DNA from: Dermabacter vaginalis
Lineage (GTDB): Bacteria; Actinomycetota; Actinomycetes; Actinomycetales; Dermabacteraceae
Reading direction: 5' to 3'
Assembly (NCBI RefSeq): GCF_001678905.1
Contig: NZ_CP012117.1
Span: forward strand, 1,054,001 to 1,118,000
DNA length: 64,000 bases
A program made the position numbers and the translations under genes. This document shows positions 44,286 to 51,872 of this stretch, one piece after another (position 1 is the stretch's first letter; each line of letters opens with the position of its first letter). The notes below the pieces were generated by a model. The model saw nothing but the letters and a program-made list of their open reading frames with translations, was not told the origin of the DNA and ran no database searches.

Positions 44286-45659
44286 ATGAGTTACGACAAC
44301 GACACGAATGCCACCGGACTCACGCTTGCTCAGCAGAAAATGCGCGAGGCGGGCGTGGCCGAAGCCGCTATCAATGTCTTCAGCGATTTTTACCACCAGC
44401 TTGCGCAAGGCGTGACCGGTTCGATCCCGGAAGAGACGATCTCGCCGCTCACCGAGGTGGATCGACTTGCCGATGTCGAGGTTGATCCCGAGGTTGCGAA
44501 GGATGCTTTCTCGAAGCTCGTTGTCATTAACCTCAACGGTGGCCTTGGCACCTCGATGGGCATGGACCGCGCGAAGTCCCTCCTCCCCGTTCGTGAGGGA
44601 AAGAGCTTCCTCGAGATTATCGTTGAGCAGGTACTCGCGGCCCGTAAGAAGACCGGAGCGCGCCTCCCGCTTTTGTTTATGAACTCTTTCCGCACGCGCG
44701 AGGACACCCTCGAAGTACTCGCGAAGTACCCGGATCTTCAGGTGGGGGATCTGCCGCTTGACTTCCTCCAGAACAAGGAGCCAAAGCTCAAGCGCGATGA
44801 CCTCACCCCCGTGGAGTTCCCGGAAAACCCGGAGCTGGAATGGTGCCCGCCGGGCCACGGCGATATTTATACGGCGCTTCTCACCTCGGGCGTGCTCGAT
44901 GCGCTTCTTGAGCAGGGCTTTCGTTACGCATCGATCTCGAACTCGGACAACCTCGGCACGGTTCCTTCGCCCGAAATCGCCGGGTGGTTCGCCGCCTCGG
45001 GTGCACCGTACGCCGCGGAGTTGTGCCGCCGCACGGCCGCAGACCGCAAGGGCGGGCACCTTGCGATCCGCAAATCCGACTCCCGCCTCATCCTGCGTGA
45101 TACCGCCCAAACCCCGGCGGAGCAGATGGAGTACTTCACCGATGAACACCGCCACCCGTTCTTCCACACGAACAACCTGTGGTTTGATCTCGTGAAGCTC
45201 AAGGAGATCCTCACCGAGCGTGAGGGTGTCATGGGCCTTCCACTCATCCGCAACGAAAAGACTGTTGATCCTTCCGATAAGTCAAGCACCCCCGTCTACC
45301 AGATTGAATCGGCGATGGGAGCGGCCATCGAGGTGTTCGAGGGCGCGACCGCGATTGTGGTGGACCGCTCGCGTTTCCTGCCGGTGAAAACAACGAGCGA
45401 CCTGCTGCTCGTGCGCTCCGATGTCTACGAGCTCACCGAGGATTACGCTCTTGAGAAGGTCATCGAGAAGGCCCCGCTCGTCAAGCTCGCCGACAGCCCC
45501 TACAAGCTCGTGGGTGACTTCGAGAAGCGTTTCCCGGGTGGTGCGCCGAGCCTTAAAGACGCGTCTTCGCTCACCGTTGAGGGGGATTGGACGTTCAATG
45601 AGGGCGTCCGGATTGAAGGTGACGTGACCCTCGGAGCTGAGGGCGGAATCCTCCCGTAG
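44286..45659 (+). CDS. UTP-glucose-1-phosphate uridylyltransferase (eukaryotic-type UGPase)
   Basis: This 457-residue protein contains VVINLNGGLGTSMGMDRAKS, the UDPGP nucleotide-binding loop, and SISNSDNLGT and HRHPFFHTNNLWFDL further on. Fold and length match the UDPGP family of plants and animals rather than bacterial GalU. It makes UDP-glucose for envelope glycans and storage sugars. ATG at 44286 is fixed by the alignment start and the leaderless promoter; the frame continues upstream across metG sequence. A repeat unit begins 12 bases after the stop. Confidence 0.92.
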   Translation: MSYDNDTNATGLTLAQQKMREAGVAEAAINVFSDFYHQLAQGVTGSIPEETISPLTEVDRLADVEVDPEVAKDAFSKLVVINLNGGLGTSMGMDRAKSLLPVREGKSFLEIIVEQVLAARKKTGARLPLLFMNSFRTREDTLEVLAKYPDLQVGDLPLDFLQNKEPKLKRDDLTPVEFPENPELEWCPPGHGDIYTALLTSGVLDALLEQGFRYASISNSDNLGTVPSPEIAGWFAASGAPYAAELCRRTAADRKGGHLAIRKSDSRLILRDTAQTPAEQMEYFTDEHRHPFFHTNNLWFDLVKLKEILTEREGVMGLPLIRNEKTVDPSDKSSTPVYQIESAMGAAIEVFEGATAIVVDRSRFLPVKTTSDLLLVRSDVYELTEDYALEKVIEKAPLVKLADSPYKLVGDFEKRFPGGAPSLKDASSLTVEGDWTFNEGVRIEGDVTLGAEGGILP

Positions 45660-45670
45660 TTCCCCTCCTC

Positions 45671-45697
45671 GAATTGCATAGGGGTTGCGGGGGTTTG
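45671..45697 (+). repeat. Left copy of a 27-bp inverted repeat flanking the accessory locus
   Basis: This 27-bp unit containing ATAGGGGTTGCGGGGGTTTG matches, in inverted orientation, 50258-50284 at 25 of 27 positions. It lies 12 bases after the UGPase stop. The intervening 4.6 kb holds the DUF6318 and PKD remnants and the efflux insertion. A partial inverted copy, CCAAACCCCC, is at 45849-45858. Confidence 0.8.
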
Positions 45698-45946
45698 GCG
45701 CGGTGCATGTGGCCCGCCCAGGCCCCCGTTTCCATGCTGCGCCGCCGCCCAGTCGTCATTGACGCGCCTGGCCGAGGCGAGGCGCCGCTAAGTCGAGCGG
45801 ATGCCGGCTCGCCAAACTCTCTTCGCCCATGAAGAGCTTCCACAATTTCCAAACCCCCGTTGCGCAGGCTTTAGCGGTCTGGTTGGCTATGTGACATAGG
45901 CCTCGCTCGGGGGAGTGGGGCCGCGTCGAGCTGGATGGGGGAGTGT
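45698..45946. other. Intergenic region before the DUF6318 pseudogene
   Basis: No gene is apparent. It contains CCAAACCCCC at 45849-45858, which is complementary to the end of the left repeat (GGGGGTTTGG at 45689-45698), so the two could pair. The rest is GC-rich without clear promoter boxes. Confidence 0.5.
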
Positions 45947-46620
45947 ATGCGGAGTGGGCGGGCACAGGTTCTTGGTGCGTTGAGTGTCGCGGTTGTGGTG
46001 GCGGCGGGGTTCGTGGGCTGTGGTGGTGAGTCTGCGGGTGGTCCGACGCCTGCCGCGCAGTCATCCAGTTCTCCGCTGAGCAGTGATGCTGGCGGTGCAG
46101 ATTCGGGTGGTGGCAGTGATGGCGGTGGTGAAGCGTCCGGCCGCACGCCGAATCTTCCGCCGGAAAACGCGGCGCTTGAGGCTCCTGATTTCAAGGACTA
46201 CACGGGCATAAAGTACGAAACCGATCAGGGCGCCCAGGAGACAGCTAGGTACTTTGTTGATGGATGTATTACGGGTATGCCACGGGCGATACGGAACCGC
46301 TAGGGAACGTGGTTGATTCCCGTCAGTGCGAAAATTGCCAACGTGTTATTGACGGCATAGATCGGTGGCGGAAGAAGTCTAAACATATTTCGCCCGCCGA
46401 GATCTCTGAAGATGATATTTGGGTCGTTGAGACTAACGACGACTTCACTCAAGTGGAATATTGATACACCGTCAACGATGTGGTGGTGACAGAGCCGGGC
46501 CTAAGTAGTGAAACGGTTAAAGGTGAAAGAAAAGCATCAGCATTTCGCCTCCGTTACCTGAACGGATCTTGGAAGATCCAAGAGGGTGTTTGGAAAGGGG
46601 CGGACGATGTCTCGCGGTAA
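45947..46620 (+). pseudogene. DUF6318-type lipoprotein, broken by frameshift and stop
   Basis: The 5' part encodes a lipoprotein signal (VAAGFVGCGG) and a Gly/Ser/Asp-rich linker. The frame breaks at about 46259-46264: TARYFVD is in one frame and MYYGYATGDTEPL in the next, as if one base were lost. The second frame continues with CENCQRVIDGIDRW, meets TGA at 46462-46464, and then carries on readably (SAFRLRYLNGSWKIQEG) to TAA at 46618. The cysteine pair CENC and the YATGD motif match actinobacterial DUF6318 lipoproteins, whose role is unknown. Two independent lesions make a sequencing error less likely. Confidence 0.75.
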
Positions 46621-47359
46621 AATTTTCGGCTTGTTGATTGGTGCGGCAATCGCCATTTCAAGTTGGTCGGCACCGGTCTTAGGTGAAGAGAACTCAGATA
46701 TTGATTTTGATGGAGTCGCTGAAACTGGATCTTTGACAATCGAGGGTAGAAAACCTGGAGGCCCCATTAATGGCGGGTCAAATGGGCGGGCGCCGGATAA
46801 ACCTTCGGGCAAGCGTGATGCGGTGACGGATGGCCCGCGGCGGGTGTGGGTGTCGGCGAGTGATCGGGATTTGGGTTGTCGTAGTGGTGGGCCTGATGTG
46901 TTTCGGTTGCTTGCTGTGACGTCGTTTTGTCGCACTGCGCGGGCAGCGTGTCCGGTAGCGTTTCCGGGGGCGTCAGTTGTGGTGGGACATGAGGTAGAGG
47001 TATCGACGGGGGCGCCGATTTTGGGGACGGAGCGTGTGTCGGGGTGTTCGTCGCCGTCTTCGAGCTCGGGTGGCGGTGGTTCTGTGATGCCGGTGGTGTC
47101 GCAGGAGGATTTTCGGTCGCTTGGTGTGGAGCCGCTTGAGGCGCATTTGGGACCGCCGGGTGAGTGGATCCCGATCGGGTTGGACATGGTGGTCTGGGCG
47201 GAGTCTCGGGTGCAGACTTTTGAGGTGGAGATGCTCGGTCAAGCTGTGAGTGTGCGGGCGACGCCGGTGAAATATATCTGGGATTTTGGTGATGGGACGG
47301 TGTTGACGACTTTGTTTCCCGGTAGGCCGTTTCCGAGTAAGGATGTGTCGATGGGGTAT
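46607..47359 (+). pseudogene. PKD-domain secreted protein, 5' fragment
   Basis: The fragment encodes a signal peptide (GLLIGAAIAISSWSAPVLG), a variable region with cysteines, and the start of a PKD domain with YIWDFGDGTVLTT. It ends in SMGY at a GGGTAT sequence where an insertion begins. The coding continuation is at 49793-50062. Partner genes of this type with DUF6318 lipoproteins occur together in actinobacteria; their function is unknown. The downstream extension of the frame to 47497 is insertion sequence, not native protein. The ATG at 46607 overlaps the end of the DUF6318 frame. Confidence 0.8.
47354..47359 (+). repeat. Left copy of 6-bp target duplication
   Basis: GGGTAT here and at 49787-49792 bracket the inserted segment. 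Keeping one copy restores the PKD reading frame. Confidence 0.75.
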
Positions 47360-47365
47360 ACCCAG

Positions 47366-47383
47366 TGCGACAGATGTGTCGCA
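47366..47383. repeat. Perfect palindrome near the left end of the insertion
   Basis: TGCGACA and its complement flank a 4-base loop (GATG). Its position 6 bases from the junction suggests a recombinase or transposase recognition site. It also could act as part of a terminator for leftward transcription. Confidence 0.55.
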
Positions 47384-47556
47384 AAAATGGCGAGACCGAG
47401 CCTATTGGCAACAGCAAACTACTGCGCCGTAACTGTCCCGCTGGGGTGCCCCTGTATGGCACTGACTCGACGAGGCCGCGAACGAGCAGCCTCTTGAGAA
47501 GGCGAAAGGCAGCGGCAGCGAACCTGGATCGGTTCAGATCTGCGAGATGGATGCGC

Positions 47557-48129
47557 TCATCGGTTCGCCGCGTTGCTCGAGGTTCCGGCTGCGTCCGCAA
47601 CGGAGTGGGCGAGGTGCTCTGCCAGCGCGGCGCGCAGTTCGGGCGGAAGGGGGGCGGCTCCGACGGATTCGCTAAGCCAGAGTCCGTCGGCGGCAAGGTA
47701 CGCGACCATCTTCTGCAGCGCCCGAGGGTCAGTCGGGTCAATCTCGGCAGGGTCGGGTATCCATCGGGAGATGACCCTTCTCCACGGCTTGTTGAGCTCG
47801 CTGTCGGTGCTCGCCTCGAGCATGAACAGCAGCTCGGGGCCAGTGGCGCTGCGAGCGCTCACGCGGGCGTAGGCGGCGACGCGCTCGTCCTGCGTTGCCT
47901 CGTCTGGGTCCTTGCCCAGGACGTTGATCATCTCGTGGTCCCAGCGCTCGGCAAGATGCTCGTGCAGCGCGAGCACCAGGGCGTCCTTCGAGGGGAAGTG
48001 GTAGAGCAGCCCACCTTTGGTGAGTCCGGAGGCGGCGGCCACCGATTCGTACGTGACGGCCGTGACGCCGTCGGTTTCGACAACGTGGAGGGCGGCTTGG
48101 AGGATGGAGTCTCGTTTGCTGGTCCGCAT
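47557..48129 (-). CDS. TetR-family transcriptional regulator
   Basis: This 190-residue protein has an N-terminal TetR helix-turn-helix (ILQAALHVVETDGVTAV then SVAAASGLTKGGLLYHF, about 9-47) and a divergent ligand-binding domain. It lies 17 bases after the MFS stop on the same strand, so regulator and transporter are probably one transcript, giving autoregulation. A 34-bp imperfect palindrome upstream of the MFS gene is a likely operator. Confidence 0.92.
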   Translation of the reverse strand: MRTSKRDSILQAALHVVETDGVTAVTYESVAAASGLTKGGLLYHFPSKDALVLALHEHLAERWDHEMINVLGKDPDEATQDERVAAYARVSARSATGPELLFMLEASTDSELNKPWRRVISRWIPDPAEIDPTDPRALQKMVAYLAADGLWLSESVGAAPLPPELRAALAEHLAHSVADAAGTSSNAANR

Positions 48130-48146
48130 GAGCGGTCCTTTCGTGG

Positions 48147-49646
48147 TCAGTGCTCGGAGTGCAGCTGCGACTGCGTGCCAGGCAGGTACCGACGCAGCAG
48201 CACTCCCGTGATGACAGCGGCCGCTGCCAGGACGCCGGCAACGACTAGCATCACGACGAGGTACGCGGAGTCGAAGGCCGTGGAGGCCGCCTGAATGATG
48301 GCGGCGTCTCCCTGCGCCGCCTCCAGTGCCTCGGCGATACCGTCACCAGCCGCCGCCGGTGCGCCGTTGGGGAGGACAACACTGGCGGTATAGATGGCCG
48401 TGAGCAGGCTTCCGAGCACGGACACGGCGATGAGGCTGCCGAACTCGTAGGAGACCTCTTCGAGGGAAGCGGCCATGCCTGCACGGCGCACCGGCACGTT
48501 CCCGATGATGGCGGTGGAGGCGACCGACATGGCAGCTCCGAGACCGGCACTCGTCACCAGAAGGCCGAGAACCAGCACGCCGAAGGATGATTGGAACCCG
48601 ACTACCGTCACCACGACGCCGCCGGTGGCGACGGCGAGACCACCGGTGATCAGCGCGAGCAGCCCGACACGGTGCAAGAAGGCACCACCCAGGAGCGCTG
48701 TCGGCAACGAGCCCACGGCAATCACGGCAACCAAAAGCCCAGCCTCCAGCGGACTGAAGCCGACGACCTGCTGGAACCGTTGCGTGGTGACAAGCTGGAT
48801 GCCACCGATGGCGAACATCGCGCACGCCGCGGCGAGCACGCCAGCACTGAACGCCGGGTTGAGGAAGATGGAGAACTCCAGCAGCGGATTCTCCAGGCGC
48901 CGCTGACGGCGCACGAAGAGCCAGAACCCGATGGCAGCAACGAGCAGCGCAACAACAATGGTCGCGACAGACGGGGGCGCGTGGCCGATCTCCTTGATGG
49001 CCACCACCGTTCCGACGAGCCCGATCATCACCAGTATCGAAGACACGGCATCCCAGCGCTTCGAAGGATCCGGGTCATTGGCCGGGCGGATCAACCAGGT
49101 AGCAACCAGCGCCAGCGCCACTACGGGCACGTTCACCAGGAACACCGAGCCCCACCAGAAGTTCTCGAGCAAAGTTCCGCCGAGGATGGGGCCCAGCGCG
49201 GCACCCACCACGGAGAGGCTGCCCCAGATCGCGATCGCAAAATTCCGCTCGCGCTCGACCGTGAAGTACGTGCGGATCAGTGCCAGGGTTGCCGGCATCA
49301 TCGCTGCCGCACCGACAGCGAGCACAGCGCGTGCACCGATCAGCACCTCGGGCGACGGCGCCAACGCTGCGAGCAGGGACGCCAACCCGAAGATCACCAG
49401 GCCGACGACGAACATCCGCGTGTGGCCGATGCGATCACCGAGGGTCCCGCTACCGAGCAGCAGGCCCGCCATCACCAGGGGGTAGGCGTTGATGATCCAC
49501 AGGCTCTGGGTGCTTGATGCCTGAAGGTCCTCGGTCAGTGTCGGCAATGCCGTGTACAGGATCGAGTTGTCGAGGGTGATCAGTAGGAGCCCCGCTCCGA
49601 CAGTCACCAGCAGCGACCAGCGTCGCCGTTTCGTCATCGTGGACAT
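48147..49646 (-). CDS. DHA2-type MFS multidrug exporter (QacA/SmvA/LfrA-like)
   Basis: This 499-residue transporter has about 14 membrane helices. LDNSILYTALPTL (motif D1), GSGTLGDRIGHTRM (motif A) and GPILGGTL (motif C, antiporter signature) identify the 14-TM proton/drug antiporter group. It is expected to export cationic dyes, biocides or antibiotics. The ATG has AAGGAG 6 bases upstream, preceded by a tandem ACGATTAA repeat. The tetR gene follows. It entered as cargo of the insertion in the PKD gene. Confidence 0.93.
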   Translation of the reverse strand: MSTMTKRRRWSLLVTVGAGLLLITLDNSILYTALPTLTEDLQASSTQSLWIINAYPLVMAGLLLGSGTLGDRIGHTRMFVVGLVIFGLASLLAALAPSPEVLIGARAVLAVGAAAMMPATLALIRTYFTVERERNFAIAIWGSLSVVGAALGPILGGTLLENFWWGSVFLVNVPVVALALVATWLIRPANDPDPSKRWDAVSSILVMIGLVGTVVAIKEIGHAPPSVATIVVALLVAAIGFWLFVRRQRRLENPLLEFSIFLNPAFSAGVLAAACAMFAIGGIQLVTTQRFQQVVGFSPLEAGLLVAVIAVGSLPTALLGGAFLHRVGLLALITGGLAVATGGVVVTVVGFQSSFGVLVLGLLVTSAGLGAAMSVASTAIIGNVPVRRAGMAASLEEVSYEFGSLIAVSVLGSLLTAIYTASVVLPNGAPAAAGDGIAEALEAAQGDAAIIQAASTAFDSAYLVVMLVVAGVLAAAAVITGVLLRRYLPGTQSQLHSEH

Positions 49647-49677
49647 GCGCGTCTCCTTAATCGTTTAATCGTGAACA

Positions 49678-49711
49678 ACGTAAGTGTACCGGATGGATGG
49701 TGTAGTTATGT
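49678..49711. promoter_or_regulatory. Candidate TetR operator before the MFS gene
   Basis: Two 13-bp arms, ACGTAAGTGTACC and GGTGTAGTTATGT, are inverted around 8 bases with 9 of 13 positions matching. The site overlaps a possible -10 box (TACACT on the minus strand) about 35 bases from the start codon. This is the expected place for TetR binding. Confidence 0.45.
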
Positions 49712-49786
49712 CTACTGCGAGAGAGATCCGCGTCACTCCCTGTTCACGGCGCCTAAGGCCAGTAACTACGAGCGTGGCGCTCATTT

Positions 49787-49792
49787 GGGTAT
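49787..49792 (+). repeat. Right copy of 6-bp target duplication
   Basis: GGGTAT, identical to 47354-47359; the native PKD coding sequence resumes at the next base. Confidence 0.75.
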
Positions 49793-50062
49793 GCGTTTGA
49801 GGGGTGGTATGAGGTGTCGTTGGTGACGGTTTTTAGTGGGGAGTTTTCGGTTGGTGGGGGTGCGTGGCAGCCGATTGATGGCACTGTGCAGGTGAGGTCT
49901 GAACCGAAGTGGATGTATTCGGATCTTCGCCAGGCGCGTCTTGTGGGGGACGAGGTCCCCGAGGAGTATCTCGGCATTCCAGAGCGGGGTAAGGAAACGC
50001 TGGGGCCGTTGAACCCGGACGCGGAGAAGAAAACGCTCACGAAACCGCGCAAGAAAAACTAA
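49793..50062 (+). pseudogene. PKD-domain secreted protein, 3' fragment
   Basis: The frame encodes AFEGWYEVSLVTVFSGEFSV, then AWQPIDGTVQVRSEPKWMY and a lysine-rich tail ending at the stop. The first part completes the PKD beta-sandwich begun at 46607-47359, and the two fragments are in the same frame once the insertion is removed. On its own it lacks a start region and signal peptide. Confidence 0.8.
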
Positions 50063-50257
50063 ATTTTAGCCTCCCGTGGGGTGGGGCGAGGGTCGAGAAA
50101 GATGAGGCGCCACCGTTTCGGGAGTCCTCTCGTCGTTTTTCTCCACCCTCATGAGGCGGCCTCTGTCGCGCAAGTGCCCTGGGATCACAACTCCTGGGCT
50201 CTATAGAGTCAAAGCCCCACTGACCTAGGGGCCAATATCCCCTAAACCCTGTGGTTT

Positions 50258-50284
50258 CAAACCCCCACAACCCCTATGGAATTC
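50258..50284 (-). repeat. Right copy of the 27-bp inverted repeat
   Basis: On the minus strand this unit reads like the left copy at 45671-45697 with two substitutions. It overlaps the pdxY stop codon. Both copies therefore lie directly after a gene pointing into the locus. The preceding 200 bases contain a CTCTATAGAG palindrome and AGGGG/CCCCT arms but no gene. Confidence 0.8.
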
Positions 50285-51137
50285 AGTGAGGGAGGGGGTG
50301 GGCCTTGAATTTCGTGTCGGGATTGACGAACGCGTCCTGGCTTTCGACGATCAAGAGCTCACGTGCATTCACTTTGAGGGTGCGGTCGATGAGCTCGAAC
50401 ACCGACGCGGCAGTTTTCTCGAGCGCCTCAACGGGGCCGGCGCCGCCAAGCAAGTGTGCCGTGAAAAGAGCCGTCGTCACATCGCCGCTGCCGTGAACCT
50501 TGCGCTTCAGGCGCGGTGTCGAAATAAGGTGAGCGCCGGAAGAATCGGCCACGAGAAGTTCGAGGGTGCCGGGCGTGGTTTTATCGGTGAGTACGCTCGT
50601 GACAAGAACGGTGTCGGGGCCCTCGGCGCGCAGTTGTTCGACAGCAGTGAGGGTGCCCTCGAGAGTGGACACATCGGTGTCCGTGAGCACGCCCAGCTCG
50701 AAGTGATTCGGAGTCAGCACCTCCGCGGCCGGAACAACCTTGTTCGCCATGAGCGGCGGGATATCGGAATCGACGTAGAAACCTTCGCCCGCGTTGCCCA
50801 TCACTGGATCGGCGATATACACGGCGCGTGGATTGTGCTTCTTGACGCGCTCAACGGCATCGAGGATGACGTCAGTGACGGCAGCGGAGCCCTGATAACC
50901 GCTGAGAACAGCGTCGGCTTCGCCGAGGATGCCGAGCTCTTCGATGCCGAGAACGACCTCGTGTACGTCCTTCGCGTCGATCACGGGGCCACGGAATGTG
51001 GGGTGGCCAGTGTGATTGGAGAAGAGAACTGTATTTACGGGCCACACTTCGTGGCCGAGACGCTGGAGCGGGAACACCGCCGCGGAGTTGCCCGCGTGGC
51101 CGTAGGCCACGGCAGATTGGATCGACAGAATTTTCAT
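50283..51137 (-). CDS. pdxY: Pyridoxal kinase PdxY
   Basis: This 284-residue ribokinase-fold enzyme phosphorylates pyridoxal. It has ILSIQSAVAYGHAGNSAAVF at the N-terminus, YIADPVMGN, TPNHFELG, and the anion-hole/catalytic region VHGSGDVTTALF. It feeds the PLP salvage pathway. It is followed by the right repeat copy. Confidence 0.93.
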   Translation of the reverse strand: MKILSIQSAVAYGHAGNSAAVFPLQRLGHEVWPVNTVLFSNHTGHPTFRGPVIDAKDVHEVVLGIEELGILGEADAVLSGYQGSAAVTDVILDAVERVKKHNPRAVYIADPVMGNAGEGFYVDSDIPPLMANKVVPAAEVLTPNHFELGVLTDTDVSTLEGTLTAVEQLRAEGPDTVLVTSVLTDKTTPGTLELLVADSSGAHLISTPRLKRKVHGSGDVTTALFTAHLLGGAGPVEALEKTAASVFELIDRTLKVNARELLIVESQDAFVNPDTKFKAHPLPH

Positions 51138-51178
51138 GCGTCACTCCTTGACGGCTTGGGAACGGGAAACATCGGTGT

Positions 51179-51790
51179 TTAGAAGAGAGCGGGGCCGAGC
51201 GCTTGAGCTTTCTCATCGAGGTAGCACGTGCCACACAGCGACTCGTAGGTCACGCGGCCCGCGCCATCGATCGCTACTTGGTCGCCTTCGAACACGAACG
51301 CGCCGTTCACGCTTCGACAATTGAACTCGGCTTGCGACCCACAGCGGCACATCGTGGGGAGTTTCTCGAAGTTGTCGGCAAGCTCGAACAGGCGCGACGA
51401 GCCGGGAAATTGACAGGCGAGAAAATCGGTGCGAAGCCCGTAGCAGATGACGGAGATCTGGTCGTTCTTGGCGACGAGGAACAGCTGGTCGATTTGATCG
51501 CGGTCCAGGAATTGGCTCTCATCGACGAGAACGACATGAAAGTTTCGCTCAGGGCGAGCAGCGATGAACGCTTTGATTTCTTCGCGAAGGTCGTGCCCGG
51601 ACTCAATGAGAACATCGACCCGTCGCTTCGCGCCTCCGCGCGCGAGCACCCAGTCTTCGCCCTTCGTATCGACAGCGGGCTTGACGGTAATGGTGCCGAG
51701 GCCGCGTTCCTCGTAGTTGTAGGCCGTCTTGATAAGGGTGTCGGATTTTCCCGAGTTCATCGCGCCGTATTTGAAGTGGAGCTTAGCCAT
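51179..51790 (-). CDS. tdk: Thymidine kinase
   Basis: This 203-residue type II thymidine kinase has the P-loop GAMNSGKS, VVLVDESQFL with the catalytic Glu, CYGLRTDF for lasso contacts, and structural zinc ligands in MCRCG and CGTCY. It salvages thymidine to dTMP. AGGAGG lies 6 bases before the ATG, so this gene is leadered, unlike its divergent neighbour. Confidence 0.95.
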   Translation of the reverse strand: MAKLHFKYGAMNSGKSDTLIKTAYNYEERGLGTITVKPAVDTKGEDWVLARGGAKRRVDVLIESGHDLREEIKAFIAARPERNFHVVLVDESQFLDRDQIDQLFLVAKNDQISVICYGLRTDFLACQFPGSSRLFELADNFEKLPTMCRCGSQAEFNCRSVNGAFVFEGDQVAIDGAGRVTYESLCGTCYLDEKAQALGPALF

Positions 51791-51860
51791 CGGTTCCTCC
51801 TGAGCATCCCTTCGGCGCGCGTGAATATATCCTCCACAACCTTAGTGCACCTGGCCTTGC

Positions 51861-51866
51861 TAGCGT
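51861..51866 (+). promoter_or_regulatory. -10 box of a leaderless promoter for the isomerase-like gene
   Basis: TAGCGT is followed by 6 bases and GTG at 51873. The geometry supports this GTG rather than a start closer to the conserved domain. Confidence 0.5.
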
Positions 51867-51872
51867 GAAGGC

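Larger units (their letters stand above)
47360..49792. mobile_element. 2.4-kb insertion carrying an efflux MFS gene and tetR
   Basis: The segment interrupts the PKD-domain gene. Joining 47359 to 49793 gives ATG GGG TAT | GCG TTT GAG in frame, encoding MGYAFEGWYEVSLV, with flanking GGGTAT duplicates. The cargo is an MFS exporter and TetR regulator on the minus strand. Neither end contains a transposase or integrase, and no clear terminal inverted repeat was found; a TGCGACA-GATG-TGTCGCA palindrome lies 6 bases inside the left end. It may be a cassette mobilised in trans or a decayed transposon. Confidence 0.75.

Noticed and set aside
46767-48294. Frames of 324 (-) and 309 (+) codons across the left junction of the insertion
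   Set aside because: They cross native and inserted DNA and run antisense to the PKD fragment or tetR. The residues are low complexity and show no transposase motif.
48591-49517. 308-codon plus-strand frame opposite the MFS gene
   Set aside because: Shadow of the exporter; the composition (Gln/Arg/His-rich) is typical of reversed hydrophobic codons.
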